Shown: positions 21,201 to 30,600 of the stretch, in pieces
Layout: every line of letters starts with the position of its first letter
Position numbering within the stretch: the stretch's first letter is position 1
Source of the DNA: a virus
Direction: 5' to 3' (one strand)
Length of the DNA stretch: 64,000 bases
IMG/VR virus record: IMGVR_UViG_3300046804_004104
Coordinates: 1-64,000 of that record
The notes under the pieces: generated by a model
Databases searched by the model: none
Seen by the model: the letters and a program-made list of their open reading frames with translations, nothing else
What the model was told of the DNA's origin: nothing
Position numbers and translations under genes: made by a program

Positions 21201-23058
21201 TGTTTTAATTTTGGAAAATAAAATAATTGAACCTTGTTTAGCCGAAGCAGTAGTCTCAACATCATCAACTATTTCTTCTATTAATATAATCCAGGGTGGA
21301 GTTGGATTTGCTAATACCCAGTCACCAAAAGTTGTAATTTCAAAAACAGCTATTGTTAGAAAAGATCCAATTTTTAATTGGACTGGTGGAACAGGATTAA
21401 CTACTTCATATGATTTGAAATCAATTAAGTATAAAAATAAATTTGTTGCTGTTGGAAGTAGCTCTATTCTTGTCACAAGTTCTGATGGAGTAAACTGGCA
21501 AGTAGGAACACTTGGTTTTGGTCAAACTTCAAACTTTAATTCAATTGAAGTTGTCGGTATAGGTACAAGCAATCTTTTAGTTTCAGCCGGAAGTCTGGGT
21601 AAAATTGTTAAAGCAACAGATTATGGAACTACTATTTCTAGTTGGAACCAAATTCCAATACAAGAGGATATTGTTGTTCTTGGTATAGGAGCAGTAGGAA
21701 GGGTAGGTAGTAGTTATACTGGAACATTTAATCAAATTGCATATTCTAGCGTTACAGACACTTGGGTTGCTGTTGGAGCGGGTGGATCTATATTTGTTGG
21801 CGCTGGTGTAGCTACTGATGGATTTGTCAGTAGATACTCTGAAACTATATCAGATTTAAATAGTGTAGTTTTTGGTGATGAATATTTTGTTGCAGTTGGA
21901 AATAATGGTACAATTAGAACTTCAAATAATGGAACTATATGGGAGTCTTCATCGTCTCCAGTACTTAATAATTTGAATAAAATCATTTATGCTAATGGAA
22001 AATTTATTGTAGTTGGAAATTCTGGAACAATTCTAAGATCTATAGATAGAAATTCATATCAATTTATTTCAAACAATCTTGGATCTGAAAACATAGTAAA
22101 CATCTATTATAATTATGGTTTTTATATAGTCGTAACTTCATTAGGTGATATATACTATTCATTTAACTTAAGCGATTGGATCTATAGAAGTACATTGCAA
22201 TCAAAAGATATTAATGATTTAATATTCGTAAATAATGTTGGATCTGATGGTAGATATGTTGCCATAGGTGCAGGAGCCACTGCAATATATGCAGAACCAA
22301 TTTCTAATAGAGCAACAGCAGTTTCTAGTATATCTGCAGGAGTTGTTACATCTATACAAATAGTTAATCCTGGATTTGGATATGATATTAATAATCCACC
22401 TCCAGTATTAGTGGAAATTGATAGGTATCAGACTGAATTAGTTAAGTCATTTAAAGTAGAGGGGGATCATGGAGTAATTATTGGAATTACAACATACCTT
22501 GCCGGAACTCCTGGTATTGGAACAACTTCTCCAAAAATTTCATTTACCTTAAAATCGGAACAATATGATAATAATACTTTAGGTGTTGGATATTCTTCAT
22601 TAAATGTTTTTGGCATTACTAATAGTCAATTATCAAAAGGAGATTATTTTGTAATAACTGATAGTAATGTTACAACAGGCGGAGATTTGGTTGGAATTAC
22701 TACACTTCTTGGTGGTATGAGTAATTATCCAAATTCAAAAATTGGAATAGCAAAATCTTTTATAGACGGTGTTTATATCGTTGAAGATGTTACATCACCA
22801 TCTGCAGGTATAGTAACAGTTACATGTAATTTTGCTCCTATGGTAGATAATTATGTAAAAGTCTATGGTAGAGGATCAAATAATAGTGGAATTAACACAA
22901 ATAATTTTTATGGAAGATATAGTTGGGCTAAAATATATGATTATCAAAATAGAATTCTGGGAAATCCTCAAACTTTTGAAGTCTTTAATGATAACGGAAT
23001 TACTGGAATATCTTCCTCTCCAAAAATTATCAGAACCAGAAGTATTATAAGCAAATAA
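9262..23058 (+). CDS. Giant baseplate/virion protein in the gp7 position, 4598 aa
   Basis: A single uninterrupted frame of 4598 codons starting one base after gp6. Residues 1-250 (start SEIKRVKIGSIIESQIPEFL, later KGTDQSYKLLFKVLYGSDIE) are the conserved part in marine T4-like phages; T4 has gp7 (1032 aa) in this place, but I cannot show homology to it. Beta-rich repeats of the form GxGYxxxP follow, then a YHYH-type domain (about 1190-1350: GYAYDGNPIYGPYAY, HNGRFAITPEYPNGVYAYFA). There are three C-x-RD-x-GY(I/F)VDA repeats (about 2574-2900), another GxGY block (about 3600-3670) and a beta-propeller-like block (about 4037-4353) with repeated F-x-VGxxGTI and DGxxW elements. No signal peptide or membrane span is seen. 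It probably forms peripheral baseplate or fibre-attachment structure. Composition is strongly AT-rich throughout. Confidence 0.85.
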   Translation: MSEIKRVKIGSIIESQIPEFLSTESPLLVEFLEQYYKSLEHQSGAIDIISNISKYKNTKKFNNIDLVKETTLTSDVLSFDQTINVTSTEGWPDSYGLLKINDEIITYTSKTDISFDNCIRGFSGIENLRALDNPEFAVFSSTQSSEHSSGDIVKNLSNLFLIEFFEKFKYEFLPGFESRDFYENISIENISYKIKDLYSSKGTDQSYKLLFKVLYGSDIEIIKPQEFTLSPSSNSYFITKNILVEKISGGNPIDIKGNFLFQNISGIGTVSASIFNVEYRPVANKNFYEVSLDSTSFSGSFEVSGKTRILEDVSVNSNSILVDSTVGFANSGSLLVKPKNSDYISINYSGKTVNQFTGVTNVIKPLDFGLDLVEEKFAFSYVGTGNTSKVEFRVVNVIDNIDFSKTSNLRVGDTISLSGFGRDLFNQYEFNSWIYNLPTNHNINIISQVDATKYRIELFDKIYFYNQEPILLVNLAGDTLEVKVISIEYSPSDVIKKYSKNILVQVVNSGSFNVLNSVGIRKKIYKANHYNNYFDNINNIPSGVQNTYIDAEEKYFYVTSSGLPNYTIFSTDNKKTVTTNVGVSITDTFNVSEHNFLSGELVYYQPETSSGILTGLYYATKIDNNKLKLSYSKSDVFSKKYVQTTSSVTNDILYKSGYQNKTLNHQKLLKKFAFNRIKATFDDLNKRTTFNREIGLLINGVELLSPTLFDENIYYGGITSIDVTNVGEDYDVIDVPPLEIKDDSGTGVKAHVNLSGTVREVKILNAGYGYQEKPKITIKGGNGKNCVLESNFVNTQVSVGFKADLNVTPASNTIQFLNSIPFEDGEEIIYDSNKNSNLPGIINSSTYFVGILTDNKIKLFNSRIDALQKTNEIDIVGVSSGFHFIRTLKNKNTFTKIYVKNPGEGYSNRKVKVPSILSGDNRTSGINTFDSYIFAKNHGFSNEDYVIYNSSNTAISGLSSSIYYKVKIIDDNKFRLYEAGVSTNLSNENYFKNKFVKFNSLGIGTHTIEYPPIEIHVESKSAIGSTTIIQTELKPIVLGSIQDVYVEDGGVGYGCTNIINYHRRPNTGISSIKSEAILKPIIIDGSIVDVQIIGRGDGFRSNSEIIVSGEGNYAQLEPIVENGKLMAVNIVFGGVGYNPSNTILTLKNRGRNAKFLANVNEWKINQVLKSKNIINNEDDGILHVSKNPELGLQFINFYVPKNLRYQLTDNFGDDNKENTGILNHSPILGYAYDGNPIYGPYAYNTTTGGFIRRMNSSYVLNVDLTPGKRPPLFENGFFINDYIYDGSGDLDQHNGRFAITPEYPNGVYAYFATIDVNASNESVPKYPYVVGSYFYNNPVEENFLPAFNQNFDIFGTNLTRNVGPYYLNATNSYYELIDKVQPEYKQEFTITSINSGKIEDISIFSSGDNYKVNDPVEVDITDTDGIQSNIVVSELDGREISDFSLIGETINNLEFFVKIPNTTVTTSSPHGLTNGQPVLISGISTITASQFEGIQYAQVNTKESQLMENVDDVSITGISTFIKVKDINGFKVNDFIGIGTEVLLITNVDSKRSGFYVNRLQNTGIHTVGIDNVILLPREFKIPTKDVKNYTFQNYTTFFDPRFSVGIGTSGSTRTIVGLGTTSFETRFIPPRSIYLPGHKFYTGQPLIYNSGSGVAGTSLYVNNVGSGVSFKLQDNQIVYAVNLGKDYVGLSTIGFTSSIGIGTNNNSLEFWNQEKAYGVIGAAHSLTTLNPRITGNLQKTLGVVTTTSNHNLQVNDIIKFNVSTDYNEVIKVIFDPVNRKILMREIAFSTSDVSVSDNSIDLSSYDGNVETGDKVVYISQVPIGGLSNYGIYYVSKTSYDSIRLCQYRSDLEESNFIDFSSSGSGQHKLYFINPQIGCIRTTKIEFDLSDLSLLNLNLQFYYDVNFIERINERSGFFVSRSGIPGNAGSKVILDLSEQFFPIYYQFLPQGSSEESKKQISTDFDVISNNKISIINHQLNDKFVVTTTPSNKTFTFDNNKKLTEIEKQILNQNLTTFSYKTTSTNALGPISKLKINFSGRGYKKLPIVKRVKSDLGTNAVVKVISPTIGRVETFDRVKDGFDYPTDPTLSPSLSVPTIIGVKDIRTIDYIGIVTGGRRYNSSPKLIVKNDTNGIELNSNIAGGSIVSVDVTKNSTSISKPLEIISIHNSNGYEIDSISVVGNLVTLELTNNPASNNPFIPSGFGKNDYVYPFVIGDKIFIENCRLTSATSGLANYNSDAYDYAFFDVVGVNTTNNTITYDMTGISTGSFGTYDDDFNLGIVINKNDMPIFDMILKDDVNYVSNEKISSSKFSGLIMENGWDGTLNQMRLKNISGEINVGDKIFGEISRINGTVEYFDVFNLYATLGVSRDKTSSIDFTSGILNDYSQRISDNFYYQKFSYSIRGNIPYNIWRESVRSIVHPSGFKEFSDLEVFTEPTLESVNVGIAKSTNMKPKLVTSDSSTLLNVDSKVMFSEKKNFAKVYEEEVLTDGSTQNIFFDGGIDLSSYIVNKTNKVIEIDDISDQFDGTSEQYLQGRFADASDLLDLNREFIQEEVVAFVEYNYPNIGLSTTYNQTKCKRDVGYIVDAISHDIKYNSNSKSVEAGLYYWNAGVSYVTNETEETLFAYNYVKFLSQYIINNQSPPTLYQSSVDQQFNFALIPDPLNPDVNRYKDSRNLILANKKEILDKSLASVAIGFSDFYFPGDTQTNARSRYYDGYRLIQQNRTEIIDTAWSNTLVVYPGISTTISKCKRDLGYFVDAVSTDVFTGGNNYSREFVLQYFNNGFPISNGLVGEEAESIYAFCQARDLMRSAVRNGLTIKDLTITAGPANYGVGTTVGITSTAACTDVQVNIVSLVGIVTAVISAGTTAGLPSLNVGTYTTGGNKCYRDLGYIVDAVAQDLAYGTNQHIVYSTKKYFTGVGAALTTGLLGEESQSVYAFESAKEYIKKAITNQLNVKDLTITADPITGFNTSPSSCSDVQTNVNTLVGILTVAIGSSSLSGIPTENYGTTDCADVRSAIGNYVGIITTIIGLGTNFAPTIIYPSLTRGGSVVGLTTFKLKNKGTSLFKHEFSSSSVDILTNTFTITNHNFQSGQELLYSYSGGTPIGIATTSYVSGITSTLLSVNNFDGTAVLENGYSVAISTTITGVSTVLSPVGPSTKQYVQCIGLTTTGTDAQFTVSINYNVSTGQPISTSILPTKGGSGYVVGQTVSIAGTYIGGTTPTNNLTFVISKTGPTVISGQANQSYLLVPSNDLSGATFNVSRDSSGAINYVAVVNGGSGYASTSVISIAGTYVGGSTSNDILRFRPLELGTRVLPKSVFVYKLNDNQFKVSGLSTSVFFDISGIGSGSHYLEYKEPNASILVTIDGIIQKALTRKSLNVSLASSVSTASTTILTISSGISSLKTRDIINIDDELVSIKNIGITSSNQIEVIRGYFGSVATSHTVGAAATILSGNFNVVGDVIYFDTAPYGKIGPVGLETGSTFSGRAFSRKFDPSTPNDKNILIDDLSPSFTGIAATEFSITSKGQSTDTLFNTVNNVTSTSNNPVILINNVFQDPINDFTIDGSGINVIKFLSGVPKAGKISKVAVSTSYGYVPRIGAAATVVVSASGTISSVVLTGGGSGYRSSPVVSIASTIGAGASITATVSAAGTITGFTIVNSGTGYTTTSLPKVVIGIPTGYSNLSLGYTGGTSGVGQGAKLTVEVGMGSSIISYKFDQPGIGYKVGDKLTPIGIPTTSSLTRFVLTVEEVETDSFSGFYPGQFVKFDDISQFFNGFRKKFTLSTTINGVRQVLGLRVPSGTNLDITNNIFIYINDVLQVPNTSYKFSGSRVIFTEAPKPGSKCSILYYRGSSVDVELVIPPPTIKQGDKVTIQENPLDPFDISQFDRVVKKITSSDQLETFNYYSVGIITDPTKVRPLTWQKQINDTVISGTLYSKSRPSFQSNVKPSATVIKKIQPDDEVIYVDNAYPLFSDLDGLSEDISDVLILENKIIEPCLAEAVVSTSSTISSINIIQGGVGFANTQSPKVVISKTAIVRKDPIFNWTGGTGLTTSYDLKSIKYKNKFVAVGSSSILVTSSDGVNWQVGTLGFGQTSNFNSIEVVGIGTSNLLVSAGSLGKIVKATDYGTTISSWNQIPIQEDIVVLGIGAVGRVGSSYTGTFNQIAYSSVTDTWVAVGAGGSIFVGAGVATDGFVSRYSETISDLNSVVFGDEYFVAVGNNGTIRTSNNGTIWESSSSPVLNNLNKIIYANGKFIVVGNSGTILRSIDRNSYQFISNNLGSENIVNIYYNYGFYIVVTSLGDIYYSFNLSDWIYRSTLQSKDINDLIFVNNVGSDGRYVAIGAGATAIYAEPISNRATAVSSISAGVVTSIQIVNPGFGYDINNPPPVLVEIDRYQTELVKSFKVEGDHGVIIGITTYLAGTPGIGTTSPKISFTLKSEQYDNNTLGVGYSSLNVFGITNSQLSKGDYFVITDSNVTTGGDLVGITTLLGGMSNYPNSKIGIAKSFIDGVYIVEDVTSPSAGIVTVTCNFAPMVDNYVKVYGRGSNNSGINTNNFYGRYSWAKIYDYQNRILGNPQTFEVFNDNGITGISSSPKIIRTRSIISK

Positions 23059-23064
23059 AAGGTA

Positions 23065-23072
23065 ACTAAATA
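23065..23072 (+). promoter_or_regulatory. Late-promoter-like ACTAAATA before gp8
   Basis: ACTAAATA lies 19 bases upstream of the gp8 ATG in a 33-base gap after the giant gene. It matches six of eight bases of TATAAATA and the CTAAATA variant seen at several other gaps here. A fresh promoter would offset transcript loss over the 13.8-kb gene upstream. Confidence 0.5.
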
Positions 23073-23091
23073 AAAAAAAGTATGTTCTAAA

Positions 23092-24687
23092 ATGCCAGCC
23101 ATAATATCAGATCAATTTAGGGTTTTAAATGCAGAAAACTTTGTAAAGAGTGTTTCTGGTGCCGGTGACACCTCGAATAAGTACTATACTTTTATTGGAT
23201 TACCAAATAGCACTAATCCTGCTTCTGGTGGATCTCCAACTTGGAGTTCAAATACACCTTCTCCAGTAGATGGATTTAAAGAAGAATATCAAGTTAAAGA
23301 AAGTATTATATCTCTTAAACAAATTACAAGTCAGGATGTAAGAAGACTTGTTAGAAAAGTAACTTGGGTAGCCGGAAATACTTATGAAATGTACAGACAT
23401 GACTATAATGTATATAATGTGACCCCAGTAACTTCTCAAACCAGTTTGTATGAAGCTAATTACTATGTAATAAATGAAGATCTGAGAGTTTATGTTTGTT
23501 TGCAAAATGGAACAGATCCAGAAAACCCAAAAGGAAGGCCTTCTTTTGATCAACCTACATTTATTGATTTAGAACCACGAGCCGCTGGATCTAGTGGTGA
23601 TGGTTATGTCTGGAAATACTTGTATACTATTAAGCCTTCGGAAATTGTTAAATTCGACTCCATCGAATATATACCAGTACCAGAAGATTGGGGAAATACT
23701 GGAGAATCAATTTCCACAAAAAATAATTCTGTGGACGGTAAAATTGAAGTTATTTTAATTAATAATAGAGGATCTAACTATCAACCAATTTCTACATCTT
23801 TTTCAAATGTTCCTATATTGGGAGATGGGACTGGTGGTAAAGCCACAATTACAATTGATTCTTTTGGTAAAGTATCTGAAATATTTGTTACCGATGGTGG
23901 AAAAGGATATACATATGGAACAATACAATTTTATCCTGGAGCTCCTGGATCTGAAATAACAGGACCATTGAAACAATTAAGTAATACTGGAATTGGTACA
24001 ACTTCTATAGCATCCTTTAATGTTGTTATTCCACCAAAAGGTGGTCATGGATATGATGTTTATAGAGAACTTGGTGCATATAAAGTTTTACTATATTCTA
24101 GATATGAAACTTTGGAAAGTAATCCAGATATTATTTTAGGAAATGATTTTGCTAGGGTAGGAATAATTAAAAATCCTACAATAGTTGGTAGTGATGTTCA
24201 ATTATTAGATACATCTGTAGTTAGTGGATTAAATGCTTTAAAATTAGCTGGAGTAACTACAAATACGACATACGCTGTAGACTCTGTAATAAAACAAACT
24301 GTTGGTTTAGGATCAACTGCAATTGGATTTGTGGCTTCTTGGGATCCCATAACTGGGGTATTAAAATACTATCAACCAACTGGATTAGCTTCAAGTGAAA
24401 CAGGATTTAAAATCATTCCATTCACTTCTAATCCAGATGTGGGTTATGGATTAACAATTAATTGTTCTACAATTGTAGGACCAACATTATCGATTAATTC
24501 TAGTTTCAGTGGCGTAACTACCACAATAAATAATAGAATATACCAACTAGGTCAACAATTTGTATCTGGCATTTCTTCTGCTGAATACAATAAAAAATCT
24601 GGGGATATAATTTACTTGGACAATAGGCAACCTATCCCAAGATCTGCCAATCAAAAGGAAGACATTAAAATTGTATTGGAGTTCTAA
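23092..24687 (+). CDS. 8: gp8 baseplate wedge subunit, 531 aa
   Basis: The N-terminal ~200 residues match gp8 of T4-like marine phages: YYTFIGLP, VRRLVRKVTWVAGNTYEMYR, YYVINEDLRVYVCLQNGT and DGYVWKYLYTIKPSE. T4 gp8 has 334 residues; this one is longer. The extra length includes a module from about residue 220 with INNRGSNY, GGKATITIDSFGKVSEI and TDGGKGY, the GxGY repeat type also found in the neighbouring giant proteins. In T4, gp8 dimers sit at the outer face of each wedge between gp7 and gp10. It starts 33 bases after the giant gene and ends five bases before the next ATG. Confidence 0.88.
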   Translation: MPAIISDQFRVLNAENFVKSVSGAGDTSNKYYTFIGLPNSTNPASGGSPTWSSNTPSPVDGFKEEYQVKESIISLKQITSQDVRRLVRKVTWVAGNTYEMYRHDYNVYNVTPVTSQTSLYEANYYVINEDLRVYVCLQNGTDPENPKGRPSFDQPTFIDLEPRAAGSSGDGYVWKYLYTIKPSEIVKFDSIEYIPVPEDWGNTGESISTKNNSVDGKIEVILINNRGSNYQPISTSFSNVPILGDGTGGKATITIDSFGKVSEIFVTDGGKGYTYGTIQFYPGAPGSEITGPLKQLSNTGIGTTSIASFNVVIPPKGGHGYDVYRELGAYKVLLYSRYETLESNPDIILGNDFARVGIIKNPTIVGSDVQLLDTSVVSGLNALKLAGVTTNTTYAVDSVIKQTVGLGSTAIGFVASWDPITGVLKYYQPTGLASSETGFKIIPFTSNPDVGYGLTINCSTIVGPTLSINSSFSGVTTTINNRIYQLGQQFVSGISSAEYNKKSGDIIYLDNRQPIPRSANQKEDIKIVLEF

Positions 24688-24692
24688 TAAAA

Positions 24693-27600
24693 ATGGCACA
24701 AAATACCAACTTAAACACCTCTCCATATTTTGATGATTTTGATCCCACAAGAAATTATCAGAGGGTTTTATTTAAGCCAGGGACTCCAATTCAAGCAAGA
24801 GAATTAACAACACTTCAATCAATTTTACAAAATCAAGTTGAAAAATTTGGTAAGCATTTTTTCAAAGAAGGACAAGTAGTAATTCCGGGAAATGTTGCTT
24901 ATGATTCAGAATATACTTGTGTCCAAATTGATCCAACTCATTTGGGTATTCCAGTATCTGTTTATCTGGATTATTTGGTAGGCAAAAGAATAAAAGGTGA
25001 AACTAGCGGTGTTTTTGCTAAAGTTGAAAGATATATTACTAGTGAAGAGTCTGAAAATGATAATAATACTTTGTATATAAAATATCAAAGTTCTAGTGAA
25101 ACTGATTTTACGAATAGCAAATTTGTAAACGGAGAGAATCTTCTTGTACTGGAAAATATAGACTATGGTTCTGGAGTTATTCGATTAGAGTCATCATTTG
25201 CTACTACGATTATTTCAAACTCTACAGCTACTGGATCTGCTATTAAAATAGAAGAAGGTGTCTATTTTATAAGAGGATTTTTTGTAGATGTTTTTCCACA
25301 AACTGTAATATTGGATCAATATAACAATTTACCTTCATATAGAGTTGGATTATCTATTTTTGAGGATATTGCTGTACCATCTCAGGCCAATGTAGATCTT
25401 TTTGATAATGCAAGGGGATTTTCAAATTTTGCTGCACCAGGGGCAGATAGACTTAGAATTGTAGCTACTTTAATAAAAAAATCTATAGATGATTTTAATG
25501 ATGAAAATTTTGTAGAATTGTTAAGAATCGAAAATGGAATTATTAAAAAAGTTCCTAAAAAACAAGATACAGTTTCCTTAATAAATGATGAATTAGCTAG
25601 AAGAACTAATGATGAATCTGGAGATTATTATGTAAAACCTTTTAGTATAATTGCAAAAGAATCTTTGAATAACAAAATAGGAAATAATGGAGTATATAAT
25701 CCAGGACAATTAACAAAACAAGGAAATACTCCATCAGATGACCTACTTACATTACAAATTTCTCCAGGAAAAGCTTATGTAAAGGGATATGAAGTAGAAA
25801 CTCTCATAACAGTAAATGCAGATCTAGAAAAACCAAGAACAACCGAAACAGTTAAAGATATTACTGTTCCTTTTAGTTTAGGTAATCAAGTAGAACTTAA
25901 CAATGTTTATGGAACTCTTCCCGTAGGATTTGGTACAACTAGTCAAGTAACTTTATATTCAAATAGAACTGTTACCCCCGGTCTTCCTTCTGGAATTCCA
26001 ATAGGTGTAGGTAGAGTTTATGATTTAAAATTAAAAAATGCTGGATATGCAAATGCTTCCACCGTTTTTGAAGCCTCAGCATATGATTTGCAAACATACA
26101 CATATTTGCAGTTAAATGCAACAATAACCTTATCTAGACCAGCATTTGTAGAAGGAAAAAATAGTTCTGCTTCTGGATTTTTAGCAGTAAGTGCAACAAA
26201 TACACGACAATTGGTATTATATCAAACTGTAGGAACTTTTACAGTTGGAGAACAATTAAAGGTTGATGGTCAAGATATTTCGAGAACAGTTACTGCAGTT
26301 AGAGATTATAATTTAGGAGATATTAGACAAGTAGTTGGATATGTTGGTACTACAACAACATTTACTGCAGATACAGTAATTTCTAATCCAATTCCTCTCG
26401 CTCCACAAGGTACTAGTTTTACCATTTCTGCAGGATCTGGAGGAATAAGTACCGTAACAACATCATCTTCTACATTTGGAGTGGGAATTAATACCGGAGA
26501 TATTTTTGTTTATACAAAATCTGGACAAATTTTACCAACATATAACAGGGTAACTTCAGTAAATACTTCAGCAAAATCTATTACTGTTGAAGCAACTACA
26601 AATGTTTCTGGAGTTAATAGTGGTGGGTTGCCCACAAGTACAACAACACTTAATGATATATTAAAAGGAACTTCTGCATTACTAAATCCTAGAGATTCAT
26701 TTTTCTTTGTAGAATTACAAAATTCAAACATTTCAAATGTCGATATTTCTGATGGTGAGATAGTATATAGAAAATCATATTCAGTAACTGTTGCATCAAA
26801 TGGATTAACTGCAACTTTAGAAAGCGATACCAATATTAGTTTAGAACCCTTTGATGAAGAAGATTATTCACTAGTTTATAGTGATGGTACTATTGAACCT
26901 TTAACTTCCGGTCAATTCACAATTACTGCTGCAAGGACTTTAACTTTAGTAAATCTAAGTAAAAATGGTGCAGCTACACTAACAGCAACTCTAAGAAGAC
27001 GAAGATTAAAATCTAGAAAGAAAATTTATAATAGATGTGGAGTGTTGGATATTAGAAGTTCTAGTAGTTCTTCTTCTGGAATAGGTAGTACAACTTTAAA
27101 TGATGGTTTAACTTATAGTCAATATTACGGTACGAGAGTCCAAGACCAAAGAATTTCATTAAATATTCCTGATGTAATTTTTGTTTCTGGAGTTTTTGAA
27201 TCTTCGGATACAAATGATGCGGATTTGCCAAAATTGGAAGTTGTTAATTTAAACGCAAATATTTTAAATGCAGTAAAAGGCGAAATGATTTATGGAGAAA
27301 CAAGCAATGCAATGGCAATGTTTGTTGCAACCAATGGCACAAACCAATTAGAATTTGTTTATGCTAATGAAAATACTTTTATTAAGGGTGAAAGAATTCT
27401 ATTCGGTGAATCTAATATTACGGCAGAGATAAATTTACTAATAGAGGGTGATAGAAATATAGTATCCGATTTTACTTTTGATAGTGGTCAAAGATTGGAA
27501 ATAGCTGACTATTCATCCATAAGAAGAAAATCTGGTGTCAGTGCGCCAACAAAAAGATTAAAAATTGTGTATAACAGTTATTACATTGATGCAAATGACG

Positions 27601-30600
27601 ACGGCAATTTTGTAACTGTCAATTCATATGATCGTGAGAGATATTCCACAGAGTTGCCTGCAATTTCTTTCTATAGAGCAAGTGATATTATTGATTTAAG
27701 ACCTAGAGTTAGTCCATATAATAGTACTATAACACCTTATTCTCCATTTGAATTTGAATCTAGAAAATTCTTACCAGAAACAAACTCAACACCATATAAT
27801 TTTGCTAAAGATAAAGATCTATTCTTAAGTTATTCTTATTATTTAGCTAGAATTGATAAACTATATCTTAACAGATATGGAGAATTTTTTGTCTCAAAAG
27901 GAGTACCATCATTAAACCCTATTTCTCCACCAGTCACTGATAATGCTTTAGAAGTGGCAACTATTACTATGAAACCATATGTGTATAATGTAGGAGATGT
28001 AACCGTACAATTATCTCCACACAAACGCTATAGGATGCAAGATATTGCCAGACTTGAAGATAGAATAAGAAATATTGAATACTATACTTCACTATCCCTC
28101 CTAGAAAGTGATACTAAAAATCTAACTTTGAGAGATTCTCAAACACAATTAGATAGATTTAAATGTGGATTTCTTGTAGATAATTTTAAATCAGTCAGTG
28201 CTGGATCTTTAGGTGATCCACAACATAAATGTAGTATTGATACAAAAGAAGGGTTACTTCGACCCCAACATTATACAACATCATTAGATCTTCTTCTTGG
28301 ATCAGAAGCTGTAATAGGTACATCAAATCTTTCAAATCCCGATGCAGATTTGAGATTTGTAAAAGATTTGGGTAATCCAAATACAGTTAAAGTTGGAGAT
28401 ATTGTATGTTTAAAATATACAGATGTAGAGTTTCTTAAAAATTCTTTTGCAACTAGAATTGAAAATGTTAACCCATTTGCAGTTGTAAACTGGATTGGTG
28501 CTATTGAATTAAATCCCGCAACTGACACTTGGATTGAAACTAGGGGAACAAAGAGAACCGTCGATCAAGAAGGTAATTATTCAACCACTATACAACAACT
28601 AGGTGTTGATACAAATACTGGATTATCTCCAATTGATTGGGGTGCCTGGGAAACAACCTGGACTGGTACACAAGAAATTTCTAGGCAAAATATGGGCAGC
28701 ATTTATGTGGGAACCCAAGAGGTTTCTAGAAGTGTTCATAGAGGTGGATATCAAAAAGGTAGAGGTGTTCCAGAAACTACAACTATTAATTATAGAGATC
28801 AGTACACCAATTTTGCAAATGTAACTACACTAACTACCACAAAACAAGCAAGACAAGGTATTCAATACAAAGTATCTGAAAGATATGATACTGTAAATCT
28901 TGGAACATTTGTGATATCTACGGAAGTTATTCACACAATGAGATCTAGGAATATTGAATTTATTGCAAAAAGATTAAAACCAAAAACAAGATTGTATGCA
29001 TTTTTTGATAATGTTGATATGAACAAGTATATTGTTCCAAAACTTATTGAAATTCAAATGGAGAGTGGAACCTTTAATATTGGAGAAGTAGTAACAGGTA
29101 CAGTAGGAACGACATCAATAAGATTCAGACTAGCAACCCCTAATCACAAATATGGTCCATATAATCAACCAGAACAAATTTATACTGGAAATCCATACTC
29201 TCCAAATCAATTAATACCCACAGCTTATTCTACAACATCAACAATATTAAATGTTGATACGGCATCTTTAGAGTTGCAGTCTGCTTCTGGATTTTATGGA
29301 CATGTTGTTGCAAATATGCAGTTAAAGGGAGAAACATCTAAAGCTATTGCAAAAGTAACAGATGTTAGATTAATTACAGATGCTTCAGGTACTTTAATTG
29401 GATCATTATATATTCCAAATTCTAAATTACAATCTACACCTTCTTTTGAAACTGGAACAAAAACTTTTGTCCTCACAACTAGTTCAACTAATTCCACAAT
29501 TGTTGGATCTACAGACAGTACTGCTGACACTAAGTTCACATCTTCTGGACTTTTGAACAATACTGAAGAAGTTACTTTAAGAACTAGAAATGCAAATGTT
29601 GAAAGAATTAACAGAACTGAAGAAAGAACTTCAACCACGCAACAAACAACACTTCAAGCAGGAACTTCTTTTACAAACCGTACTGTATCACAGACAAGAT
29701 GGGTAGATCCTCTTGCACAATCTTTTGAAGTTCCAGATGAAAATGGAGTATTCATAACAAAATGTGATGTATTCTTTAAATCTAAAGATACTAATAGTTT
29801 ACCAATTACAATGCAAATCAGAACCATGCAAACTGGTTTGCCAACACAGACAATTATTCCATTTGGCGAGGTAGTTTTAGATCCAAGTCAGGTTAATTTA
29901 TCTGATGATGGTAAAACTCCAACAACATTTACTTTCCCATCTCCAGTGTACCTTGAAAGTGGAAATTCTTATTGTGTAGTATTACTTTCAGCATCAAATG
30001 AATATACAGTGTGGGTTTCTAGAATGGGTGAAGAAGATGTAACTACATTAAATTTACCAGAATCACAAAAAATAGTTGTATCTCAACAACCTTTACTTGG
30101 ATCTTTATTCAAGTCACAAAATGGTGCTACATGGGATCCTAGTCAACTAGAAGATTTGAAATTAACTTTATATAGAGCAAAATTTGTCACAGGATCTTCT
30201 ACAGTAAGATTCTATAATCCTAAATTAGATGTTGGTAATAATCAAGTTGTAACATTAAGACCCAATCCATTAGATTGCATTTCTAAATCAACTTTAATTG
30301 GATTAGGAAAAAGTTTAACTTCATCAGAAGTTACTGGATTAACTCCTGGAAGTCCTATATTGCAGAGTAACAACTCAAAATTTAGATCAAATCTAAAGAG
30401 TGTAGTAGGATCAGTCGGAATTGGAAGTACTTTAACAATAACTTCTGCGGGAATTGGATTTACATCTACATTTAAGACTTATTCTAATGTAAACTTGGTT
30501 TCTATAACTGGCTCTGGTTTTGGTGCAAAGATAAATCTAAGTGTCCAAAATGGGGTTGCAATTGCAGCGACTGTTTCTATTGGTGGAACTGGATATGCAT

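Noticed and set aside
21117-21476. Long minus-strand frames inside the giant genes (for example 119 codons here)
   Set aside because: They mirror codon bias of the AT-rich repeat-rich + strand genes and show no known motif or start signal.
9262-23058. Assembly error joining several genes into one giant frame
   Set aside because: 4598 codons run without a stop in one frame, the N-terminal domain is familiar for this position, and domain order is coherent. A frame error would introduce stops in this AT-rich sequence.
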